Shown piece by piece: positions 8,642-15,656 of a stretch of 33,029 bases of DNA; within the stretch, counting starts at the first letter, position 1, and the number at the start of each line of letters is the position of its first letter. Under the pieces are notes generated by a model that did no database searches, had not been told where the DNA came from, and was given only the letters and a program-made list of their open reading frames with translations. The DNA comes from Hylemonella sp. (GTDB lineage Bacteria > Pseudomonadota > Gammaproteobacteria > Burkholderiales > Burkholderiaceae_C), in assembly GCA_030695415.1 (NCBI GenBank), contig JAUYQZ010000031.1, positions 1 through 33,029 on the forward strand. The letters run 5' to 3'. Made by a program: the position numbers and the translations under genes.

Positions 8642-9766
8642 ATGCGAACTGTTCTGAGTGCGGCCTTGGGCGTGCTGTTGTCGGTCACCGGGGTGTCCGC
8701 CCTGGCGCAAAAGGGGGGCGAACCGATCCTGATCGGCCAGAGCGCAGGCCTGAGCGGCGGCCAGGCGGCCTACAGTGCCGATGTGCGCAAAGGGCTTGAG
8801 GCCTATTTCAGCCAGGTCAACAAGAGCGGCGGCATCAATGGCCGGCCGATCAAGCTGCTCGTCGAGGACGACGCGGGCAAGAAAGCCAATGTGCTGACCA
8901 ATACGAAGAAGCTGGTTGAAACCGATCGCGTGCTGGCGCTTATCGGCTACACGAGCGGCGCGGGCGTGGAGGAGTCACTGGACTATCTCGACAAGATCAA
9001 GGTGCCCATGCTGTCGCCCATGACCGGCAATATGGGCATCCGGGCTTCCATGCACAGAAACCTGTTCCATACCCGTGCCGGGTATGACGCCGAGATGAAA
9101 AAGGTGATCGGCAACATGGCCACGATGGGCCTGAGCAGCTTTGGTCTGGTGTATCTGGATGACGTGGGACCGGGCAACGCCAAGGCGATGCACGATGCGC
9201 TCCAGCTCAACAAGCTCACCGCGGTGATCGAGACCCCCGTGAGCCGGAATGCCGTGGACTTCAATGCCGCCATCGACAAACTGCACAAGGCCAATCCGGC
9301 GGTCGTGGTGTTCATCACCAACAGCGTCCCGCTGGTGAAGATCATCCAGGGCCTGCGCGCCAAAGGATTCAACGGGCAGTTCGTCACCAGTTCGTTCGCA
9401 GGCATCAAGGTGATCGAGGAGCTCAAGGACAAGGCACCGGGCCTGATCCTCAGCGAGGTGTTGCCCAGTCCGAACCGTATGCAGTACAAGCTGGTCAAGG
9501 AGCATCACCAGGTGCTCAAGGAATTCGCACCCGAGGCCATACCGAACTACACCACGCTGGAGGCCCATGTGGCGGCCAAGGTGCTGGTGGAAGGCTTGCG
9601 CCGTGCCGGCAGCAACCTGACGCCCGAAAAGCTGGTGGAGGTGCTGGAAGACATCCGCAGGCTTGATCTGGGGGGCTACGAGATCAACTTCTCGCCCAAG
9701 AGCCGTGATGGTTCGGTCTACGTGAACACGGGCGTGGTGTCGCTCGACGGCGCGCTGCGCTTCTGA
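8642..9766 (+). CDS. ABC transporter periplasmic binding protein, LivK type
   Basis: The 374-residue precursor begins with a Sec signal peptide (hydrophobic AALGVLLSVTGVSALA, likely cleaved after ALA at about residue 22). It then follows the type I periplasmic-binding fold of branched-chain amino-acid receptors: ILIGQSAGLSGGQ, a VNKSGGINGRPIKL segment and LIGYTSGAGVEES. The ATG at 8642 is preferred over a TTG at 8630 because it starts directly before the signal sequence. No permease or ATPase genes (livHMGF) are nearby, so it is an orphan receptor. Such orphans are numerous in Comamonadaceae and related bacteria. The ligand could be an amino acid, an aromatic acid or an amide; the sequence alone does not say. 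The gene is convergent with pelG, 34 bases away. Confidence 0.9.
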   Translation: MRTVLSAALGVLLSVTGVSALAQKGGEPILIGQSAGLSGGQAAYSADVRKGLEAYFSQVNKSGGINGRPIKLLVEDDAGKKANVLTNTKKLVETDRVLALIGYTSGAGVEESLDYLDKIKVPMLSPMTGNMGIRASMHRNLFHTRAGYDAEMKKVIGNMATMGLSSFGLVYLDDVGPGNAKAMHDALQLNKLTAVIETPVSRNAVDFNAAIDKLHKANPAVVVFITNSVPLVKIIQGLRAKGFNGQFVTSSFAGIKVIEELKDKAPGLILSEVLPSPNRMQYKLVKEHHQVLKEFAPEAIPNYTTLEAHVAAKVLVEGLRRAGSNLTPEKLVEVLEDIRRLDLGGYEINFSPKSRDGSVYVNTGVVSLDGALRF

Positions 9767-9800
9767 GATCCCGGTCCGGGCCGCCGGGTCCATGGGCGGC

Positions 9801-11174
9801 TCACTGCAGCATGAAGGTCTGGTACTCCAGGGCATCGAGTTTGCGGTTGAGGATCCACAGGCCGATCAGCACGGTCAAGAGCATGGCCACGGCAAAGCCG
9901 TAGCCGAACCAGTTGGCGCCCAGTTGCAGCGAGAGCGCGGTGAACACCAGGTTGAACAGGGGCAGCAGGCCGGTCAGCAGCAGCACGGCGCGCCGCTGGT
10001 CCAGGTAGAACAGCACGTTCAGGATACCCAGCAGAACCACCTGCAGCGCGGCGCTGACCACGTCGATGTAGAGCAGGGGCAGGTAAAGCGTCGAGATGCC
10101 CAGGAAGGTCAGGATGGTCTCGCCCAGCACCAGTGTGATCAGCACGGCGATGGCCTGGATCTTGGCGATGTCGAACAGGCCCCGGCGCACGTAATAGACC
10201 ATGTGGTTGCGCATGCGCTCGATGTAGTCCAGCGTGGCGCCCTCGCGCACGGCGTCGTAGAACTTGATGTAGTACTCCACGAAGTCGGTCTCGATGCGCA
10301 CCAGGAACACGGCCATGCCGGGGATCACCGACAGGTAGGACAGGAAGATGGGGATGTCGTAGATGACCGAGGCGTGCAGCGGCCCGATCACGGCCTGGCC
10401 GGTGTCGGGGTGGTACCAGAACATGATCTTGTCGATCCAGGCGCCCAGGTTGAACAGCAGGCCCGAGGCCATGAGGCTGACGTACATCGCGCCGGGCTTC
10501 CAGATGTCGAAGGCAATGAAGTGGTCGGAGTGGTAGTTGCGGTAGACCAGCCAGACCATGCCCATGAGCAGCAGCACGTGGCCTGCCACAAAGCCCATCA
10601 GCAGGCCCTCCAGGCCGAGCACGGTGCGCAGCAGCAGCGCCAGCACGATGGTGGCGGCGTAGCCCAGGAAGAAGATGAGCACGATGGCGCGGTAGTGCTT
10701 CATGCCGGTGAGGAAGACCGTCGCGATCCAGATCGCCGACATGACCGACAGGCCGGCGGCAAAGAGCAGGCGGTAGAGCACGCTTTGCTCGGGGAAGAGC
10801 AGGGCGGCGGCCGGCAGCGCCAGCAGCAGGCTCAGGCTCATGGCCAGCAGCATCAGGCCATTGAAATTGGGCATGATCGCCAGGCTGTTCTTGGCGAAGA
10901 TCTGGTCGGCCACAAAGCGGGTGAAGGAGAGCTGGACCGCGCCTGTGAGGATCAGCGAGATCAGGAACAGGTAGGTCACCGTCACCTGGAACTGGCTGAT
11001 GGAGGCGTCGGCATCGACGGCGCCGATGCTGAACACACCGATCAGCAGGATGCCCAGGATGGACAGCACCCAGGGCCCCGAGCTGATGATGCCGGCATAG
11101 GCGTAGGCCTGCAGCAGGCCGGCGTAGGTCCGCTTCTTGAGGAGCTTGCGCAGCTCGAAGCCTATGCCTGCCAT
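9801..11174 (-). CDS. pelG: PelG, inner-membrane Pel polysaccharide transporter
   Basis: A 457-residue, very hydrophobic protein with about 12 predicted membrane helices. The N-terminus MAGIGFELRKLLKKR and the length (P. aeruginosa PelG is about 456) are characteristic of PelG, an MATE/MOP-like flippase. It is thought to move the growing Pel chain across the inner membrane in a complex with PelD, PelE and PelF. The ATG at 11174 overlaps the end of pelF by 13 bases, implying translational coupling. A longer frame beginning at 11276 would add an Arg-rich segment that reads as pelF antisense-frame noise. This is the last gene of the operon. A short GC hairpin (9780-9800) abuts its stop but has no U-tract. 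Confidence 0.95.
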   Translation of the reverse strand: MAGIGFELRKLLKKRTYAGLLQAYAYAGIISSGPWVLSILGILLIGVFSIGAVDADASISQFQVTVTYLFLISLILTGAVQLSFTRFVADQIFAKNSLAIMPNFNGLMLLAMSLSLLLALPAAALLFPEQSVLYRLLFAAGLSVMSAIWIATVFLTGMKHYRAIVLIFFLGYAATIVLALLLRTVLGLEGLLMGFVAGHVLLLMGMVWLVYRNYHSDHFIAFDIWKPGAMYVSLMASGLLFNLGAWIDKIMFWYHPDTGQAVIGPLHASVIYDIPIFLSYLSVIPGMAVFLVRIETDFVEYYIKFYDAVREGATLDYIERMRNHMVYYVRRGLFDIAKIQAIAVLITLVLGETILTFLGISTLYLPLLYIDVVSAALQVVLLGILNVLFYLDQRRAVLLLTGLLPLFNLVFTALSLQLGANWFGYGFAVAMLLTVLIGLWILNRKLDALEYQTFMLQ

Positions 11175-12712
11175 TGGAAGTTCTTCTCGTAGAGATCGCG
11201 GTAGCGCCCGAACATGATGTCCTGCGAGTAGTAGGTCTCGACCCGGCGGATGGCGGCTTCGCTGGCGCGCTGCCACAGCTCAGGATCACTCAGCAGCTCG
11301 ACCGAGGCCTGCGCCAGCGCTTCCGGGTCGGCGATGCGCACCACGCGCCCGGAGGCGCCGATGGCGGCGTCCTCACCGGGCAGGCCATAGACCAGCTGCT
11401 GGCAGGAGCCGACATCGGTGGCCACGGTGGGCACCCCGGCGGCATAGCCCTCCAGGATCACCAGCGGCAGGGCTTCGCTGATGGAACTGAGCACGACCAG
11501 GCCCACCTGTTGCAGCAGGTCGGTGAGCTTCTGGAAGCCCAGGAACTTGACCTTGCCTTCGAGTCCCAGCTGCGCCACCAGATCGCGGCATTCGCGCGCG
11601 TACTCCGGGGACTCATCTTCGGGGCCGGCGATCCAGCCCTCGGCCTCGGGCAGGCGGCTGACCACGCCGCGCATGGCGCGGATGAAGGTCTTGATGTCCT
11701 TGATGGGCACGACCCGGCCGATCAGGCACAGCACGGGCGGCGGCGTGGCTGGGCGCAGGGCCCGCAAGGCGGCGAAGCGCGGGACATCGATGCCATTGGG
11801 CACGTTGCAGGTTCGCTCGGGGGGGGCGCCGTCCAGCAGCTGGCGCTGGCGATTGGCCTCGTACAGCGCGACGATGTCATCGGCCGCCTGGTAGGTCAGG
11901 TAGCCCAGGTGTTCAAAGAAGCGGATCCAGAGCTCGCGGAAGTAGCTCAGACGCGAGGGATCGTGCTCGAAGACACTGCGGTTGTCCTTGAGCCACTGCG
12001 CCTGGTAGAGATCGATCTTGCGCTCCTTCACGTAGATGCCGTGCTCGCTGAGCATGAAGGGACGCTGGTGGCGGTGCTTGAGCAGCACGCCCAGGATGCC
12101 GGCATAACCGGTCGAGATGGCGTGGTACAGGCGCGCCTTCGGAGCGCGCAGCGCCACCTCGCGCAGCCGCCAGAACGGCGTGTGGATGGTGCGGATGGTC
12201 CAGAAGTAGTCGACGAAGGAGGGGTCGGTGCTGCGCTGGCGGTAGCTTTTCTTGATGTACTCCCAGGACGCGCGACTGTAGAGGAAGACCTCCTCGCTGA
12301 GTTTGCCGTCCGGGCCGGCCTCGTCCATCAGTTGCGAGAAAAGATGCGGGCAGGCGGGGTGCTTGATGTCGCCGTACAGCATCTCGTGCATGCGCTGCAC
12401 GTCCTGCATGACCCCCGCCTGGGCCTGCACCGGCAGCACCGGCGGGGTTTCACGGCCGTCGTACAGATAGCTCACCTCCAGATGCACCAGGTTGTCGGGC
12501 AGGGCGTAGCGCATGGGGCCGTAGTCCTGCGGGCGGGAGCCGAGGAAGATGGCGCCGAAGCGCAGCTGCGGGAAGCCGCGGATGATCTGGTTGACCCAGC
12601 TCGACACGCCGCCGGCCACGTAGGGGAAGGTGCCCTCGAGCAGCAGCAGGACATCGACCTCAGTGGCCTGCGGCAGCGGTTTTTCAGAGGTGGGGGAGGT
12701 GGTGGTATTCAC
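11162..12712 (-). CDS. pelF: PelF, cytoplasmic GT4 glycosyltransferase for Pel
   Basis: PelF is the UDP-sugar-dependent glycosyltransferase that polymerises Pel in the cytoplasm. The N-terminal VDVLLLLEGTFPYVAGGVSS stretch carries the glycine-rich loop, and the C-terminal half has the GT4 EX7E motif in SEALPLVILEG. A GTG start at 12712 is chosen. It gives 516 residues with about 17 residues before the first beta strand, close to the roughly 507-residue P. aeruginosa protein, and a 29-base overlap with pelE. The ATG at 12808 would add 32 Ser/Arg/Pro-rich residues lying wholly inside pelE and is less likely. The start remains moderately uncertain; the function is well supported by sequence and operon position. 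Confidence 0.93.
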   Translation of the reverse strand: MNTTTSPTSEKPLPQATEVDVLLLLEGTFPYVAGGVSSWVNQIIRGFPQLRFGAIFLGSRPQDYGPMRYALPDNLVHLEVSYLYDGRETPPVLPVQAQAGVMQDVQRMHEMLYGDIKHPACPHLFSQLMDEAGPDGKLSEEVFLYSRASWEYIKKSYRQRSTDPSFVDYFWTIRTIHTPFWRLREVALRAPKARLYHAISTGYAGILGVLLKHRHQRPFMLSEHGIYVKERKIDLYQAQWLKDNRSVFEHDPSRLSYFRELWIRFFEHLGYLTYQAADDIVALYEANRQRQLLDGAPPERTCNVPNGIDVPRFAALRALRPATPPPVLCLIGRVVPIKDIKTFIRAMRGVVSRLPEAEGWIAGPEDESPEYARECRDLVAQLGLEGKVKFLGFQKLTDLLQQVGLVVLSSISEALPLVILEGYAAGVPTVATDVGSCQQLVYGLPGEDAAIGASGRVVRIADPEALAQASVELLSDPELWQRASEAAIRRVETYYSQDIMFGRYRDLYEKNFQWQA

Positions 12713-13724
12713 TGAGCTTGCTGACGGTTTCACGGCCCGTCCAGAGGTTGACCACGGCCGTGGTGCCGGCCGTGGTGTTGAGGTGGGCCAACTGCGCCAG
12801 ATGGGCATGGACGCGGTCGAAGCGGCGGCGCAGGAAATCGACCTCGGCGAGGTAGGGAATCACGCAGGCCGGCGGCAACCCCTGCGCCTGGGCGCGGCTC
12901 AGGACTTCGTCGGCGCCCTCGATGTCCTGCTGGGCCAGCAGGATGCGCCCTTGCAGCAGCAGCATACCCGGGCTGGGCGGGATGCCGAGGGCGAGCGCCG
13001 CCTCCAGGTAGTCGCGCGCCTGGTGCAGGATGTGGCGGCGCAGTTCACCCTGGGCCAGGCAGGCGTAGATCAGCTCCCAGTGCAGTCCGGCCAGATGGCG
13101 CAGGCAGTCGAAGCGCTGCTCGACGGTGAGCTCGGTGTCGAGCTGGGCGCGCTCGCGCTGGATGTCACGGGAAATATGCTTTTCCTCGCTGTCGAGCATG
13201 CCGAAGGCGAGCAGACGCACGTCATCGGTCTCGTCGCCCAGCAGGTCTTCCAGGATGGGATTGGCCACCCGGCCGGGCACGGCCTGCAGGGTGAGCAGCG
13301 CCTGCATGCGGATCGGGCCCGGTACCTGCGGCTCCAGCCGCGAGCGGATCGAACCCTGGCTGCTGCGAACGTGGTCGGAGGCCTGCACGTCGTACTCCGG
13401 CAGCGCGACCGAGGTGGGGTGCGCCTGGTGCGATTGCTGTTGCGCGTGCCGCAGCGAGCGGCGCGTGATCAGCACGATGCAGGCCGGTCCGACCAGTGGC
13501 GCGATGAAGGCGAAGTTGAAGAGCAGCAGCAGCGTGAGCGCACGCTGGCTGCGCAGATGCGTGGGCACCAGGGGCAGGCAGCCGGCCGCGATCACCAGGC
13601 TCAGCGCTGCATGCGCGCCCAGGAACAGCACCAGCGTGGTCAGGCTGCTGGACTGGGTCAGAGGCAGCAGCCAGGGGCCGACGGGGTCGCCCAGCAGGTG
13701 CAGAAAGTGATCGGCTGCGGCCAT
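12684..13724 (-). CDS. pelE: PelE, membrane/TPR component of the Pel synthase complex
   Basis: A 346-residue protein with two N-terminal membrane helices (about 20-45 and 60-85) followed by an alpha-helical soluble region resembling TPR repeats. This is the known layout of PelE, which helps hold PelF at the inner membrane with PelD and PelG. The ATG at 13724 lies 7 bases after the pelD stop. An upstream in-frame ATG at 13775 would add an Arg/Cys/Pro-rich 17 residues inside pelD and is not preferred. Sequence conservation in PelE is low, so the call depends mainly on topology, length and position between pelD and pelF. Confidence 0.87.
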   Translation of the reverse strand: MAAADHFLHLLGDPVGPWLLPLTQSSSLTTLVLFLGAHAALSLVIAAGCLPLVPTHLRSQRALTLLLLFNFAFIAPLVGPACIVLITRRSLRHAQQQSHQAHPTSVALPEYDVQASDHVRSSQGSIRSRLEPQVPGPIRMQALLTLQAVPGRVANPILEDLLGDETDDVRLLAFGMLDSEEKHISRDIQRERAQLDTELTVEQRFDCLRHLAGLHWELIYACLAQGELRRHILHQARDYLEAALALGIPPSPGMLLLQGRILLAQQDIEGADEVLSRAQAQGLPPACVIPYLAEVDFLRRRFDRVHAHLAQLAHLNTTAGTTAVVNLWTGRETVSKLSEYHHLPHL

Positions 13725-13731
13725 GGCGTGC

Positions 13732-15084
13732 TCAGGGTTGCAGGGCCGCGGCCAGCGCCTGCACCGGGTCTTCACCGCTCAGACTGATGGGGCGCAGGCG
13801 CACTCCCATGGACTCCACGGTGCCTTTGAAGCGGCTGTCCAGCCACTGCTCGATGCGCAGCGTGAAGCCGGCGACAGCGGCCGGGCTGGCCAGGGGCATG
13901 AGGATGGCCACCACCGGCTGGCCCTGCACTTCGGTCTGCCAGTAGACATCCAGCCCGCGCTTGATGCGCAGGAACTCGGCCGGGATGTTCTGCCGCAGCT
14001 CGCCTTCGAAACGCATGACGATGATCTGGCTGCTCATGCCGGTGCGTTCCCGCAGGCCGAGCATGCGCGCCAGTTCCTCGGCAAACTGGACGGGCATACC
14101 GGGCAGGCGTTGCTGGAGGGTGCGCACCGCCGGGCCGCTGCACACGCTGTCGGCGTAGTAGCTCAGGATGACGGACATCATCTGCAGGTTCTCGACGTTG
14201 AGCCCGAAGAAAGGCATGCGGGTCACCGCCAGCACGCCGATCATGTGGTCGCTGCCCGCGATCAGCGGTGCGACCACCAGTTGCTGCGTGTCGCGGTTCA
14301 GGCTCAGGTCGTGCCCGGCAATATGGGCCAGCTGCTGCTCCTGCAAGGCCAGGCGCAGCAGTTCATCGTCGTCGCGCAGCGCATCAGGCTCGCCCAGCTG
14401 CACGATCTTCTCGCCCAGCACGTGGCTCTCGCCGCGCGGGACCAGGGTGTGCAGTGCGGCGGACTCGATGCTGACGTACTGGGCCAGCAGCTGCAGCAGT
14501 TCCTGCGCGCCCGGCATGGGGCTGCTGGCGTCGCCGCCGGTGGTGATGGCGCGCAATCGCACCAGCGCGTCGCGCAGGGAGTTGGGGCGCGCCAGCATTT
14601 CATGTTCCAGCCGGTCGTGCGAGAGGTTGAGCAAAAGGTGCCGCTTGGTGATGCGCGAGATGCGCTCGGCCAGGTAGACGTTGGATTCCTCCAGCAGGAG
14701 GTTGCGGTCGCGCCAGACGTCGCTGTACTCGCCGCACAAGAGCACCAGCAGGCCGCCCGCGAAGAAGTACTCCAGGTCGAAGCTGGCCGGCAGTCGGCCG
14801 AACTGATCGGCCAGGTACCAGCCGATGATCAGCGGGACGCAAGCGGCCAGCCCGGCGGTGACGCCATAGCGCAGCGCCACCAGCGCCGGGGCGAACCAGA
14901 TCCAGGGAAACAGCGATTGCACGAGCAGCGGATCCTGCGGCTTGACCAGCCAGGCCAGGGCGACGGCCGCCGCGGGGATCAGCAGGACCTCGGCCGACTG
15001 GTACCAGCGGCCCAGCAGCTCAGGCGCCAGCAGGCGCGCCCGGGAGGCGCGCCTGAGCAGCCAGCGCAGGTGCGATCGCAACAT
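13732..15084 (-). CDS. pelD: PelD, c-di-GMP receptor of the Pel synthase
   Basis: The 450-residue protein (P. aeruginosa PelD is 455) has about four N-terminal membrane helices (residues 30-120), a GAF-like region (about 170-320) and a degenerate GGDEF-like domain (about 325-445) without a GGDEF catalytic motif. Within it RGLD (376-379) matches the RxxD inhibitory-site motif that binds c-di-GMP in P. aeruginosa PelD (R367/D370). Arg410 may correspond to the second binding arginine. Binding of c-di-GMP activates polymer synthesis, so Pel output here should be controlled post-translationally by c-di-GMP. The start is 8 bases after the pelC stop. Confidence 0.94.
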   Translation of the reverse strand: MLRSHLRWLLRRASRARLLAPELLGRWYQSAEVLLIPAAAVALAWLVKPQDPLLVQSLFPWIWFAPALVALRYGVTAGLAACVPLIIGWYLADQFGRLPASFDLEYFFAGGLLVLLCGEYSDVWRDRNLLLEESNVYLAERISRITKRHLLLNLSHDRLEHEMLARPNSLRDALVRLRAITTGGDASSPMPGAQELLQLLAQYVSIESAALHTLVPRGESHVLGEKIVQLGEPDALRDDDELLRLALQEQQLAHIAGHDLSLNRDTQQLVVAPLIAGSDHMIGVLAVTRMPFFGLNVENLQMMSVILSYYADSVCSGPAVRTLQQRLPGMPVQFAEELARMLGLRERTGMSSQIIVMRFEGELRQNIPAEFLRIKRGLDVYWQTEVQGQPVVAILMPLASPAAVAGFTLRIEQWLDSRFKGTVESMGVRLRPISLSGEDPVQALAAALQP

Positions 15085-15092
15085 CGGTCCCT

Positions 15093-15644
15093 TTAGCGCG
15101 GCGTCGTGGCCTCGTTGCCCAGACGCACGCTGGCGAGCAGGCCGCCGATCAGCTGATGGGCCACGGCCGACACGCCGTCACGGCTCCAGCCGCTGCGCGC
15201 GCCCGAGGCGCTCCAGACGACGCGGCCGCTGCCCAGGTCGATGATCCGGAGCGTGACGCCGACCACGGGCTCCCCGTCCAGACCGACCTTGTAGCGCCAC
15301 TCTTCGACACTGCCGGTGATGGCGTAGCGCGCGCCCTGTTCGCGGGCCCATTTCTGGGCCTCCTCGCTGAGCTTGCGCTCGGTGGGTTCGAACAGGCTGT
15401 CGCGCGAGAGCGCCGCCGGATAGCGCTGCAGGCCACCGACGCCGCGGCCCAGCAGGTGGTGCTCGACCAGGGCCTCGGCCGAGAGCCCGGCTTGCGGCGT
15501 CTCGGTGCTGTTGACCACCGGCAGCAGGGCCCAGCGGGCCTGGGGGTCCAGCACCTCCTTGCCCACGGTGGAGCTGGTGGTGCTGGCGCAGCCGGCCAGC
15601 AGCAGGGCGGCGAGCCCGATCAGTGCGGTTTTCATGGGGTTCAT
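15093..15644 (-). CDS. pelC: PelC, outer-membrane lipoprotein of Pel export
   Basis: The 183-residue precursor has a lipoprotein signal peptide ending in the lipobox LLAGC, so the mature protein starts at a lipidated cysteine near residue 19. PelC of P. aeruginosa (172 residues) forms a dodecameric ring at the periplasmic face of the outer membrane and funnels the cationic polymer to the PelB porin. The ATG at 15644 has a strong AGGAGG (15653-15658) 8 bases upstream. That ribosome site overlaps the stop codon of the preceding pelB barrel gene. A second ATG three codons on (15635) is possible. Confidence 0.92.
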   Translation of the reverse strand: MNPMKTALIGLAALLLAGCASTTSSTVGKEVLDPQARWALLPVVNSTETPQAGLSAEALVEHHLLGRGVGGLQRYPAALSRDSLFEPTERKLSEEAQKWAREQGARYAITGSVEEWRYKVGLDGEPVVGVTLRIIDLGSGRVVWSASGARSGWSRDGVSAVAHQLIGGLLASVRLGNEATTPR

Positions 15645-15656
15645 GGGAATGGCCTC

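Noticed and set aside
8332..8688. 118-codon minus-strand frame in the gap before the LivK-type gene
   Set aside because: It overlaps the promoter region and signal-peptide start of the binding protein, has no recognisable features, and has no clear ribosome site.
9767..9800. Hairpin GCCGCC/GGCGGC between the LivK-type gene and pelG as a bidirectional terminator
   Set aside because: The stem is only 6 bp, the right arm ends immediately before the pelG stop codon and there is no T-tract, so it is not listed as a feature.
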